Below, piece after piece: positions 53,836 to 62,029 of a DNA stretch of 64,000 nucleotides; the first letter of the stretch is position 1; each line of letters starts with the position of its first letter. This DNA comes from Skermanella stibiiresistens SB22 (GTDB taxonomy: Bacteria; Pseudomonadota; Alphaproteobacteria; Azospirillales; Azospirillaceae). The position numbers were made by a program, and so were the translations under genes. Under the pieces are notes generated by a model. That model ran no database searches, was not told the DNA's origin, and was given only the letters and a program-made list of their open reading frames with translations. The DNA lies in NCBI RefSeq assembly GCF_000576635.1, contig NZ_AVFL01000019.1, positions 1 to 64,000 on the forward strand. The letters run 5' to 3'.

Positions 53836-54354
53836 ATGGAGAAGAGGAAGAGAATGCCGCGCAACGCCCTCGCGCTCGCGGCCGCCCTGACAGCGGCCTT
53901 GGCGACATCCGCACCGATTTCCGCCTCGGCCGAGGAGGTTGGCAAGATCGGGACCGACTGGACCGGCAACGACATCGTCATCGAGGCCATCAGCGATCCC
54001 GAAATCCAGGGCGTCACCTGCCACATGACCTATTTCAGCCGAGGGCTGATCGACCGGCTGCGGCAGGGAGACTGGTTCCAGGATCCGTCAAACTCATCGA
54101 TCGCCTGCCGCCAAACCGGGCCGATCGTCATCGGAGAGATCGACACCGACAAGAATGGCGACGAGATCTTCAGCGAGCGCCAAAGCCTGATCTTCAAATC
54201 ACTGGTCGTGCGTCGAATCTACGACAAGAAGAACAACTCGCTCGTCTACGTCTCCTATTCGCGGCAGATCAAGGAGGGTAGCGCCAAGATGGCCGTCTCG
54301 ACCATCCCGCTGTTCGACGAACAGGTCTCCTGGACCAACGGAAAGCCCGATTAG
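53836..54354 (+). CDS. creA: CreA-family exported protein
   Basis: A 172-residue CreA homologue with a signal peptide (RNALALAAALTAALATSAPISASA) and the family core VGKIGTDWTGNDIVIEAISDPEIQGVTCHMTYFSRG, SIACRQTGPI and FSERQSLIFKSLVVRRIYD. The two cysteines likely form a disulphide. CreA is widespread in proteobacteria and functionally unexplained. It ends at a perfect palindrome. Confidence 0.9.
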   Translation: MEKRKRMPRNALALAAALTAALATSAPISASAEEVGKIGTDWTGNDIVIEAISDPEIQGVTCHMTYFSRGLIDRLRQGDWFQDPSNSSIACRQTGPIVIGEIDTDKNGDEIFSERQSLIFKSLVVRRIYDKKNNSLVYVSYSRQIKEGSAKMAVSTIPLFDEQVSWTNGKPD

Positions 54355-54385
54355 GCTCGAGATCGGAGCCGGATTGGAACCCAAG

Positions 54386-54413
54386 GGGGAATGACGCCGC
54401 GGCGTCATTCCCC
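54386..54413. terminator. Perfect palindrome between creA and the Ldh-type gene
   Basis: Fourteen-base arms, GGGGAATGACGCCG and its complement, directly joined. It sits between two convergent genes and probably terminates both. The central four bases, CGCG in effect, form the tightest loop possible and would open in vivo. Confidence 0.65.
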
Positions 54414-54424
54414 AACCCGCACCC

Positions 54425-55516
54425 TCACTCCTCGTGGAACGACTGGGAAACCGGAACGGGTGCTGTCAGATCGAACTCGCCGCCCAACTCCTGGAGCGCC
54501 GCCCAGGTCACCGGGTCGATCGGCACGCCGTTGGCCTCGCGGTCGGCGATGGCTTCCCGCTCCGGATCGCCCGGCGCCATGACGCGCGTGCCGGGGTGGG
54601 CCGGCTGGCTCCGCAAGTCCTTCAGGAAGGCCGCGACGCTGTCGTTGAAGCCATCGAGCGGCTGGAACAGCTCCGGCTTCAGGATCAGGAAGAAGTGCCC
54701 GAGGGGGCAGGGCGTGCTGAAATCCGGGCCGCCGAACGGCATCAGCGTGGCGCCATGGCCCATGCCGGCGAAGGCCGAACACAGCAGATCGACCATGCAG
54801 GCGAGCCCGGCCCCCTTGTGGCCGAACATCAAGCCGCCCAGCGGCAGCAGCGCCTGCGCCGCGTGCGCGTCGGTGGTCATCTCGCCGTCGGCGTCGACGG
54901 CGACCTCGGGCGGCAGGGGAGCGCCGGTGGCGCGGCGCAGGAACACCCGGTTCAGGGGCACGCTGCTGGTCGCCATGTCCAGCAGCAGCGGCTGCTCACC
55001 CACGACCGGCACCGCGAAGCTGATTGGATTGGTGCCGTAGAACGCCTTGGTGCCCCCATGGGGAACCACGATGCTGTCGGTGTTGGTCATCCCGATCGCG
55101 GTGTAGCCGTTCTCGGCCGCCACGATGGTGTAGCAGCCGGTGGCGCCGTGGTGCGACGAGTTGCGGACCGTCACCGCCGCGATGCCCGTGGCGTCGGCCA
55201 TCGCCATGCCTTCCTCGATCGCGCGGTAGCTGGCCGGATGGCCGAACCCGTTGTCGGCGTCCAGGTGGCCGATCGCCGGAGCGGACTTGGTGAAGCCGAG
55301 ATTTGGGCTCCGGTTGATCCGCCCGCCCTTCAGCGTCCGCATGTAGTGGGGCAGCAGCCGCACGCCATGGGTGTCGAATCCGCGAGCGGACGCGTCCACC
55401 ACGGCGCGCGACACCGCCGCAGCGCTGGGATCGTCGGCTCCGGCGCGGGACAGCAGTTGAACGATGAAGGAGCCCAGCTCGGGCGCGCGGAGCCGGTAAT
55501 CGGCGAATTTTTCCAT
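54425..55516 (-). CDS. Ldh-family (malate/sulfolactate dehydrogenase fold) oxidoreductase
   Basis: A 363-residue NAD(P)-dependent dehydrogenase of the malate/L-lactate/sulfolactate family (not the classical LDH). Signatures: FDTHGVRLLPHYMRTLKGGRIN with the active His, NGFGHPASYRAIEEGMA and SSHHGATGCYTIVA. Members act on malate, 2,3-diketo-L-gulonate, ureidoglycolate or cyclic imino acids. It is the last of three minus-strand oxidoreductase genes; a shared pathway is inferred. Confidence 0.88.
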   Translation of the reverse strand: MEKFADYRLRAPELGSFIVQLLSRAGADDPSAAAVSRAVVDASARGFDTHGVRLLPHYMRTLKGGRINRSPNLGFTKSAPAIGHLDADNGFGHPASYRAIEEGMAMADATGIAAVTVRNSSHHGATGCYTIVAAENGYTAIGMTNTDSIVVPHGGTKAFYGTNPISFAVPVVGEQPLLLDMATSSVPLNRVFLRRATGAPLPPEVAVDADGEMTTDAHAAQALLPLGGLMFGHKGAGLACMVDLLCSAFAGMGHGATLMPFGGPDFSTPCPLGHFFLILKPELFQPLDGFNDSVAAFLKDLRSQPAHPGTRVMAPGDPEREAIADREANGVPIDPVTWAALQELGGEFDLTAPVPVSQSFHEE

Positions 55517-55606
55517 TGGGGAGCGTCTCCATCCCGTCGGTTTGTTGTCGCTTCTGGTATTACCAGATTTCCAGGGGATGGAAACTCCGAACCGTCGGAA
55601 CCCGCC

Positions 55607-56614
55607 TCAATACTCGAGGCAGATCTTCCCGAAGTGCCCACCCGATTCCTGGAGCCGGAACGCGTCGGCGATCTCTCCAAGACCAAAGCTCTTGTCGATC
55701 ACCGGCCGCACCCCGGTGGCGTCCAGCGCCCGCACCAGTTCGGTCTGATGTCGCCGGCTGCCGACGATCAGGCCTTGCAGGCGCGCCTGCTTGGCCATCA
55801 GCGCCGCCGTCGGGATCTCGCCGGACCTGCCGGTCAGGACGCCGATCAGCGAGATGTGCCCACCGACCCGCACGGCCGTGATCGACTGCGCCAGCGTTCC
55901 GGGACCGCCGACCTCGACCACGTGATCGACGCCGCGCCCGCCGGTCCAGTCGCGCACCAGCCCACCCCAGTCCTGGTGGCTCCTGTAGTTGATGGTGTGG
56001 TCGGCGCCCAGGGCCCTCACCCGCTCCAGCTTCTCGTCGGATGACGAGGTGGCGACGACCTTGGCGCCCATCATCTTGGCGAACTGGAGCGCGAAGACCG
56101 ACACGCCGCCGGTGCCCAGCACCAGCACGGTGTCGCCCGCCTTCAAGCCGCCATCCACCACCAGCGCCCGCCACGCGGTCAGCCCAGCCGTCGTCAGCGT
56201 CGCCGCCTCGGCGTGGCTGTAACCCTTGGGCGAGCGCGTGAACCAACTGGCGGGGCGCGTGACGCCTTCGCGAGCGTAGCCGTCGATCCCGTCGCCCGGC
56301 ACCCGCTTGAAGTCGCCGGCCGTGGCGGGACCATCCTGCCAATCTGGGAAAAAGCAGGAAATGACGTGGTCTCCCACCGCGAACTCGGTGACGCCGTCGC
56401 CGACATCGTCGACCACACCGGCGCCATCGGACATCGGTATCCGCCCGTCCGCCGTCGGTATCCCGCCGCTGACGACGCCGTAATCATGATAGTTCAGGGA
56501 GCTGGCGCGCAGCCTGACCCGGATCTCGCCGGGGCCGGGAACGCCGGGATCGCGCATGTCGACCGCTTCCAGCTTGTCGAGCCCGCCGGGTTGGCGCAGG
56601 ACGATACCCTTCAT
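55607..56614 (-). CDS. Medium-chain dehydrogenase/reductase, quinone reductase type, apparently zinc-free
   Basis: A 335-residue MDR enzyme. The N-terminal GroES-like part reads LRASSLNYHDYGVVSGGIP and lacks the cysteine cluster of structural zinc; the cofactor motif VLVLGTGGVSVFALQFAKMMGAKVVATSSS indicates NADP(H). It resembles quinone oxidoreductase or enone-reducing enzymes. The start at 56614 is the family start. It lies 42 bp after the PRISE-like gene. Confidence 0.87.
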   Translation of the reverse strand: MKGIVLRQPGGLDKLEAVDMRDPGVPGPGEIRVRLRASSLNYHDYGVVSGGIPTADGRIPMSDGAGVVDDVGDGVTEFAVGDHVISCFFPDWQDGPATAGDFKRVPGDGIDGYAREGVTRPASWFTRSPKGYSHAEAATLTTAGLTAWRALVVDGGLKAGDTVLVLGTGGVSVFALQFAKMMGAKVVATSSSDEKLERVRALGADHTINYRSHQDWGGLVRDWTGGRGVDHVVEVGGPGTLAQSITAVRVGGHISLIGVLTGRSGEIPTAALMAKQARLQGLIVGSRRHQTELVRALDATGVRPVIDKSFGLGEIADAFRLQESGGHFGKICLEY

Positions 56615-56655
56615 GTCAGTCTCCTGGTCATTGTATTGGTTTTTCGTGTCGGATC

Positions 56656-57714
56656 TCAGGACAGCGGCGGAATGATCCGGTCGGCGCGCAACTGGCGGAA
56701 CAGGCCGTCGAACATGTCCTCCGTGTCGATGCAGGCCTGGAAGCCGGCCTGACGCGCCTTGATCGTGCTGCTGATGTTGTCGAAGCCGCTGTTGAAGATG
56801 AAATCGCCGAATTGCCACGAGGCGATCCTCTCGTAGGCGATCGGCTGGAGCCCGTATTTTTCGGTCATGCGTTCCCACAGCGGCCCTTTGTCCGTCATGT
56901 AGGTCGCGAGCGGCGTTGGCACCGGGTCGGCGCAGTCCATGTCGAACATCCGCGCGATCCTCGGCCACATGTGCCGCCAGCGGAAATAGTCGCCGTTGGT
57001 GATGTTGAAGATCCCGTTCCCAGCCGCCGGGGTCTGGCCGGCCCAGTCGGCGGCCTCCGCCAGGATGTCGGCGGATGTCACCTGATAGAGCGCCCGATAG
57101 GCCGCCTCGGTGCCGGGGAAGCGGAGTGGGATGCCAAGCTCCTTGGAGATCGCGGCGTAGACGGCGATCACCATGGACAGGTTCATCGGATTGCCGACCG
57201 CGAAACCGCAGACCGCCTCCGGCCGCAGGGCGGTGAACGACCAATCCTTGCCACGCTGGCGCTCGCGCAGCAGGTCCTCCTGGTCGTAGTAGAAGTTCGG
57301 CGGCATCAGGCGCGGATCGTCCTCGCGCGCGGGCGTCTTGAACGGCCCCAGATCGGCGCCATAGGCTTTGCCGCCCTGGTAGAAGGTGATGTGCCGAAGC
57401 CCCGGTGAGGTCACCTCCGCCACGTCCAGCAAGTTGCGCAGGATCAGGGTGTTCAGCTCGCTCTTCTCGGCCGCCGTCGCCTTCTCGATATAGGCGCCGA
57501 AGACGATGTGGGTGACGTCGCGGACGCCACCCAGCGCCTCCCGGACCTGGTCGGCGCGCGTCAGGTCCACCGAGATGGCCTCGACGCCATCTATCGATGG
57601 CTCGACGCGGCGCGACAGGCCGTATACCTGGGTATCCGGCTGACCGGCGAGACGAAGGGCGGCCGCCCGTCCGATCACGCCATGCGAGCCGGCAACGATG
57701 ATTTTGCGTTGCAT
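56656..57714 (-). CDS. PRISE-like SDR (progesterone 5-beta-reductase/iridoid synthase type)
   Basis: A 352-residue extended SDR. The cofactor motif is VAGSHGVIGRAAALRL near the start. The PRISE signature NFYYDQED is present, with KAYGADLGPFKTP before it. Plant members reduce the double bond of activated enones; bacterial homologues are little studied. The start at 57714 follows the family; a longer frame would add an arginine-rich tail. Follows the region 1.1-like gene and precedes the MDR gene. Confidence 0.87.
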   Translation of the reverse strand: MQRKIIVAGSHGVIGRAAALRLAGQPDTQVYGLSRRVEPSIDGVEAISVDLTRADQVREALGGVRDVTHIVFGAYIEKATAAEKSELNTLILRNLLDVAEVTSPGLRHITFYQGGKAYGADLGPFKTPAREDDPRLMPPNFYYDQEDLLRERQRGKDWSFTALRPEAVCGFAVGNPMNLSMVIAVYAAISKELGIPLRFPGTEAAYRALYQVTSADILAEAADWAGQTPAAGNGIFNITNGDYFRWRHMWPRIARMFDMDCADPVPTPLATYMTDKGPLWERMTEKYGLQPIAYERIASWQFGDFIFNSGFDNISSTIKARQAGFQACIDTEDMFDGLFRQLRADRIIPPLS

Positions 57715-57819
57715 GCTGATCCTCTCGCGGTTTCCACCCAGTCTCGACCAGACGGGGCGGGAACAAGTCAAACCGGCGCTGACGGCCCGGAGTTCCTGAC
57801 CGCAAGCATATCAGCAGGG

Positions 57820-58272
57820 CTAAAGCAGCAGCACGGCGGCCAGGATCACCAGCAGCACGGCGGCGGCCAGCACGATCAGGACACGGTGGGACGGCAGGGC
57901 CTCGCCGGCACCGGGTTCGATGACGGCGGCGTCCTCTCCGACCGATCGGGACGGTGGGGAGCCGTGCTGGCCGCTCTCGACCGGAACCGCGGGGCGGATC
58001 GGGACGACCCGCTGGTTACCCTCGTCCTCGATGTCCGGCAGCGGGAAATCGGGCGTGTCCAACGGTTCGCCGCCTAACCGCCGACTGGGCGTCAGGATGT
58101 CGTCGATCTCGACCGACACACCCGCCCGCTCCAATTGCTCCAGCGCCTTGGCGAGCTCGACATCGCTCATATGATCGACCGGCAGCACCTGATTGACCTG
58201 ATCGATCGTGACGAACCCCCGCTCGCGGCCCATGTCGGCCAAGCGCTGGATGATCTTGCCGTCAACCGCCAT
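57820..58272 (-). CDS. Tail-anchored protein with sigma-70 region 1.1-like head
   Basis: A 150-residue protein. Residues 6-55 (KIIQRLADMGRERGFVT, VNQVLPVD, LEQLERAGVSVE) match region 1.1 of primary sigma factors, which holds free sigma off DNA. Residues 60-128 are Pro, Glu and Ser-rich and probably disordered. Residues 131-150 are a single hydrophobic helix reaching the C terminus (VLIVLAAAVLL...), so it should be tail-anchored in the membrane, head in the cytoplasm. No sigma regions 2-4 follow. The start is ATG 58272, overlapping the upstream glycosyltransferase gene by 11 bp. This combination is not one I know. Confidence 0.8.
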   Translation of the reverse strand: MAVDGKIIQRLADMGRERGFVTIDQVNQVLPVDHMSDVELAKALEQLERAGVSVEIDDILTPSRRLGGEPLDTPDFPLPDIEDEGNQRVVPIRPAVPVESGQHGSPPSRSVGEDAAVIEPGAGEALPSHRVLIVLAAAVLLVILAAVLLL

Positions 58273-59077
58273 GGGGAACCCTCCGCCGGGACACGGCGGC
58301 GATCCGCTCCAGATCCAGCCCAAACCGCGCCGCCGCCGCCGCGTTCATCGCCTCGCCCTCCGTCGCGACGCCATCGGAGAAGCTCCGGCGCCAGTCGGCG
58401 AAGGGACCATGTGTCTCGGAATGGTTCTGCGAGGTGTTGACCAAATAGGTCCCGGCCACCGCGGGAAACGCCAGTTCCGCGCCCCGCTCGCGCGCCGTCT
58501 CGATCCATAGATGGTGTTCGTGCAGCACGGGATAGGGGTCGCGGCGGAACGGATCGGGGTCTTCCGGCCGCAGATTGGCGATCACACTCGACCCGCAGAC
58601 CCGGTGGAACTCCTGGTCGAACACCTTGGGGTGGGGCAGGGGCACGCTCCGCAGGGTGGCGAGGTCGGTGGCGAAGCCGGACGTGATGACGGCGCCGACA
58701 TGGCGCGGCTGGATCACCCGCCGCGCGGTCTCGACCAGCCGGACATCGACCCAGTCGTCGGCGTCGACGAACATCAGCAAGCCACCGCCGTGTCGCAGGA
58801 CGAAGTCGTTGATCGCGTGCTTCTTGCGCCCGCTGTCCAGGTTGTCCGACCGCTGCCCGCCCGCTGACCAATCCGCCGCCAGGAAGCCGACGCGGGGATC
58901 GTCGGGAAGTCCGCGCGGCCGGTCGTGCCCGGCGATGACAACCGTGAAGTCCCCGTCGGTCTGCGCCAGGATCGAGGCCAGGGTCAGGCCCAGCAGATCC
59001 TCGACCAGCGCCCAGTCTCCCGCCAGGGCTCGCGGCATCAGCGGAACGCCGAAGGTGAAAGGAGGATGCGGGGCCAT
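58262..59077 (-). CDS. GT-A-fold glycosyltransferase (family 2-like)
   Basis: A 271-residue protein with a GT2-type core: SILAQTDGDFTVVIAGHDRP and FVDADDWVDVRLV (DxD-type metal site). C-terminal region HHLWIETARERG is an acceptor-side segment. Likely adds a sugar to a surface polysaccharide or lipid. It is five bases from the next gene upstream and overlaps the region 1.1-like gene downstream, so the three are probably co-transcribed. Confidence 0.82.
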   Translation of the reverse strand: MAPHPPFTFGVPLMPRALAGDWALVEDLLGLTLASILAQTDGDFTVVIAGHDRPRGLPDDPRVGFLAADWSAGGQRSDNLDSGRKKHAINDFVLRHGGGLLMFVDADDWVDVRLVETARRVIQPRHVGAVITSGFATDLATLRSVPLPHPKVFDQEFHRVCGSSVIANLRPEDPDPFRRDPYPVLHEHHLWIETARERGAELAFPAVAGTYLVNTSQNHSETHGPFADWRRSFSDGVATEGEAMNAAAAARFGLDLERIAAVSRRRVPHGG

Positions 59078-59081
59078 GGGC

Positions 59082-60092
59082 TCAGCCCTCCGCGCCGGCG
59101 GGAACCACCGGCCGACGCGGCTCCAGCAGGGCCGTCACATGCGCTCCATAAAGGTGAAGGCAACGCTCGTGCCGCCGCCGGACCTCCGGATCGTCCAGCA
59201 GTTTCGCCATCACCGCGCGGGCCCGCGCCAGCTTGGGCAGGATCGTCGTGTCGGTTTCGTCGTTCTTGTTGAACGCGTTCCAGTTCCAATCGAGATCCCA
59301 ACCGTCGACGATGCCATTGCCGCGGGCGTGCTTGACCAGATAGTCCTCCCGTGACCGCGTGTTGTAGTGATTGACCTGCGCCAGTTCCCACGACACCAGA
59401 TCCGGCTCCGACTGAAGGAAGTCGTCGCGCGACTCATCGTGGAAATAGGCCGGCAAGGGAGATCCCGCGCCGTTGACGTAGCGAAGCTCCGCCGCTCGTC
59501 CGTCGCGGGGATAGCGCGGCTGATGCGGCATCAGCTTGCACCAATAGGCGTCGATCCGGGTGAACAGCGTCTTGAACGACAGGTTGACCGCGTCCTGCAG
59601 GACGGACGCCCTGGTGAACCGCTCGCACACCGGCTCGCGGCTCCACCCGGCATGCCCGGAATCACCGAAGATCCGCCAGTTCAGCAGGAAAGCCGTGGCG
59701 TCCGGAACGGCGTCCAGCAGATCGGTCACCCGGCCGCAGCCGACATGGATGTTCAGGAACTCGTCCGTGTCCAGCACCATGGCCCAATCGGCTCGCCCAC
59801 CGATATCCAGCTCCTGGGCTTTCCGGTACGCCACCAGCTGTGGCTTCTCCCCCGGCGGCACCTCGCTCCTGACATGGGTGATCACTCCCATCTCGTGGAG
59901 CCGGTCCAGCAACAGCGGGGATTCGTCGATGCAATCATTGGTGCAGATCACGACGTCGGTGAAGCCGATCGACAGATGGTAGGCCAGCCACTCCAGGATA
60001 TATGGCCCCTCGTTCCTCATGGTGCAGACGAGGAGGATCACCCGGTCATCGGCACCTTGATTGTCAGCGCTTAGACCATTGAAAAGACTCAT
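59082..60092 (-). CDS. Glycosyltransferase (Glyco_tranf_2_4-type)
   Basis: A 336-residue glycosyltransferase: ILLVCTMRNEGPYILEWLAYHLSIG at the N terminus (typical of the 2_4/GT92 group), LDTDEFLN (metal site) and a C-terminal part with RYVNGAGSPLPAYFHDES and VNHYNTRS. Cell-surface glycan synthesis is the usual role. First gene of the minus-strand set that includes the second glycosyltransferase, the region 1.1-like protein and probably the oxidoreductases. Confidence 0.85.
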   Translation of the reverse strand: MSLFNGLSADNQGADDRVILLVCTMRNEGPYILEWLAYHLSIGFTDVVICTNDCIDESPLLLDRLHEMGVITHVRSEVPPGEKPQLVAYRKAQELDIGGRADWAMVLDTDEFLNIHVGCGRVTDLLDAVPDATAFLLNWRIFGDSGHAGWSREPVCERFTRASVLQDAVNLSFKTLFTRIDAYWCKLMPHQPRYPRDGRAAELRYVNGAGSPLPAYFHDESRDDFLQSEPDLVSWELAQVNHYNTRSREDYLVKHARGNGIVDGWDLDWNWNAFNKNDETDTTILPKLARARAVMAKLLDDPEVRRRHERCLHLYGAHVTALLEPRRPVVPAGAEG

Positions 60093-60206
60093 GCGCGGGC
60101 GGCCCTGTTCCGTTCTTCGCTACCGCCGGTCAACAGATCGTCGTCGGGCTTGTTGCATCCCGGCCTTTTCCCGCAAAGCCCCTTGGCAATCCCGCGACAC
60201 GCGTAT

Positions 60207-60230
60207 ATACGTTTCATATATGAATCGTAT
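60207..60230. promoter_or_regulatory. Candidate operator of the ParD-like/MetAP operon
   Basis: A 24-base dyad in which 11 of 12 base pairs match, with the core TTCATATATGAA and outer arms ATACG and CGTAT. It ends 12 bases before the ParD-like start. RHH antitoxins typically bind such AT-rich dyads to repress their own promoter. Confidence 0.65.
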
Positions 60231-60242
60231 CAGGAGATTCCG

Positions 60243-60455
60243 ATGGGCATCGTGAACATAGATGATGATCTGCATGATCAACTGCGCAGGGCGAGCAAGG
60301 TATCCTGCCGGTCGATCAACGCGCAGGCCGCCTACTGGATCAAGGTTGGCATGTTGTGCGAGATGAACCCGACCCTCGGCTTTACCGAGATCATCAGGCG
60401 CGAGTTTGGTTCCGCCGGCGTCGCGGTTCAGGAACTGGCGGTGGGTGAGGCATGA
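60243..60455 (+). CDS. ParD-like RHH antitoxin-family protein
   Basis: A 70-residue protein of the ParD-like antitoxin family (MGIVNIDDDLHDQLRRASKVSCRS, INAQAAYWIKVGMLCEMNP). The ATG at 60243 follows AGGAG by six bases; the frame upstream is not family-like. Instead of a ParE toxin it is followed, with a four-base overlap, by a methionine aminopeptidase gene. An operator-like dyad precedes it. RHH proteins usually autoregulate; whether it inhibits the aminopeptidase is unknown. Confidence 0.85.
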   Translation: MGIVNIDDDLHDQLRRASKVSCRSINAQAAYWIKVGMLCEMNPTLGFTEIIRREFGSAGVAVQELAVGEA

Positions 60456-61228
60456 CCAAGCAGCCCCGGGAATTGGCGTTGCTCGCCGAATCCGGCCGGC
60501 TGCTGGCGTCGGTGTTCGAGCTGCTGGATCGAACCCCGCTCGCCGGGATGTCGACGCTTCAGATAGACGAGATGGTCGAGCGGTTCATCGTCTATGACCT
60601 ACAGGCCCGGCCAGCGAGCAAGGGCCAATATGGCTATGGTTTCGTGCTGAATTCCTCGGTGAACGATGTCGTCTGCCACGGCGTCCCGTCGCGATCGGTC
60701 GTTCTGCGGGACGGCGACATCGTCAATCTCGACATCACGCTGGAGAAGAACGGCTATATCGCGGATTCCAGCAAGACCTATCTCGTCGGCGAGGTTGATC
60801 CCGCCGCCAAGCGGCTGGTCGAGACCACCTACGAAGCCTTGTGGATGGGCATCCGGGCGGTCCGTCCGGGTGCCAGGCTCGGGGACATCGGCTGGGCGAT
60901 CGAACGGCATGCCAAGCGGAACGGCTATTCCGTGGTGCGCGAGTATTGCGGGCACGGCATTGGCCGCCAGATGCACGAGGAACCGCAGGTTCCGCATTTC
61001 GGCAAGCCGGGGACTGGCATGACCCTCCGCGAGGGCATGGTCTTCACGATCGAACCGATGCTCAACCGGGGCCGGCGGAATGTCAGATCCGAGGATGACG
61101 GCTGGACCGTCGTGACGAGGGACGGTTCGCTGTCCGCGCAATTCGAGCACACCGTCGCCGTCATGGCGTCCGGCGTCTTGGTGCTGACGCTGCGTCCGGA
61201 TGAGATGGGCATGATGGCCAAGATGTGA
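60452..61228 (+). CDS. map: Type I methionine aminopeptidase
   Basis: A 258-residue MetAP with all five metal ligands: Asp in NLDITLEKNG, Asp in ADSSKTYL, His in GHGIGRQMHEEP, Glu in FTIEPML and Glu in FEHTVAVM, plus the substrate His in VCHGVPS. It removes initiator Met from nascent proteins. Essential MetAPs are usually expressed from housekeeping operons; here it is coupled to a ParD-like gene by a four-base overlap, so this is probably a secondary copy under antitoxin-like control. Confidence 0.95.
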   Translation: MTKQPRELALLAESGRLLASVFELLDRTPLAGMSTLQIDEMVERFIVYDLQARPASKGQYGYGFVLNSSVNDVVCHGVPSRSVVLRDGDIVNLDITLEKNGYIADSSKTYLVGEVDPAAKRLVETTYEALWMGIRAVRPGARLGDIGWAIERHAKRNGYSVVREYCGHGIGRQMHEEPQVPHFGKPGTGMTLREGMVFTIEPMLNRGRRNVRSEDDGWTVVTRDGSLSAQFEHTVAVMASGVLVLTLRPDEMGMMAKM

Positions 61229-61551
61229 ATTCGGGCTCTGCGGGTTTCGAATCATGCCCTAACCGCGGTTACGGAATAACGTTGAGCCCTCAAATACCCG
61301 GAGGTTCGAACCCGCGCGATCTCTCTACCAAGGATCGCGGACGCCAACGACATACCCGTCCACGCGATCGAGGAAGGTCCCATGCAGGGCGATGATCGAA
61401 CTTCATTTCCATCCGTCAGCCGCCGCGACTTCCTTGGCGGACCGTAGGTGGTTGATATGTCGGCGCACTCCTTGCCGAACATGAATGCGTTGATCGACAG
61501 AGCCTTGGCGAAGAAGTCGGGGTGTGGGACGAAACATGAAGGAGCATCATC
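61229..61551. other. Intergenic region after map, no gene seen
   Basis: These 323 bases hold no frame with convincing coding character on either strand. A GGTTCGAA stretch near 61303 looks tRNA-like but lacks a matching stem and acceptor (rejected). The last 30 bases lead into the lipocalin-like gene with a GGAG ribosome site. A minus-strand frame over 61252-61482 reads like decayed coding sequence at most. Confidence 0.6.
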
Positions 61552-61995
61552 ATGAACAGGTTCGCAAGCGCTCTATTCGCGCTGGGAATGGCCGCGACGA
61601 TGGCGTCCGGCGCCGCCTCGGCGCAAGGTGCCAATAAAGTCGCCGGGACTTGGCGGATGGTTTCCGCGCAGATCGATCCCCAGGGCTCCAATACGCCCGC
61701 CTATGGGCCGGACCCGCACGGATGGCTCGTCTTCACGGAGGATCTGACCTTTGTGGAGGTTCTCACCGATCCCCGCGTGCCCAGGTTCGCCTCCAATGTC
61801 CGGGGTGAGGGTACGGATGCGGAAAACCGCGCGGCCATGGCCGGCGGCATCGGCTTCTTCGGCCGGTATACCGTCGATGAGCGGGGCGAATTCAGTGGCA
61901 ACCGGGTCGAAGGTTCGACGTTTCCGAACTGGGTGGGAAGTGTCCGCACCACCGATGATCTGAAGATGGTTGTCGACGGCGACCGGATGATCTAG
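61552..61995 (+). pseudogene. Exported lipocalin-like protein with in-frame premature stop
   Basis: A 147-residue exported protein with a signal peptide (MNRFASALFALGMAATMASG, cleavage near AQGAN) and a lipocalin-like (DUF1571-type) domain: VAGTWRMVSAQIDPQGS, GWLVFTEDLTFVEVL, GFFGRYTVDERGEFSGN. It stops with GDRMI-stop, but the same frame then reads on as TFRRPEGTDITIIWERVR to the next stop at 62050-62052, which is the usual end of this domain. So one nonsense codon (TAG at 61993) removes about 19 residues. It may be a pseudogene or be partly read through; the truncated form may keep the barrel. Confidence 0.7.
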
Positions 61996-62029
61996 ACGTT
62001 CCGTCGTCCGGAAGGCACCGACATAACGA

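Noticed and set aside
61301-61315. tRNA-like T-loop (GGTTCGAACC-type sequence)
   Set aside because: The surrounding bases do not form a five-pair T stem, and no D arm, anticodon arm or acceptor stem can be drawn on either strand. A partial tRNA or att remnant cannot be supported.
61252-61482. Minus-strand frame in the gap after map (76 codons)
   Set aside because: No family match, no ribosome site and a low-information sequence. At most a decayed relic.
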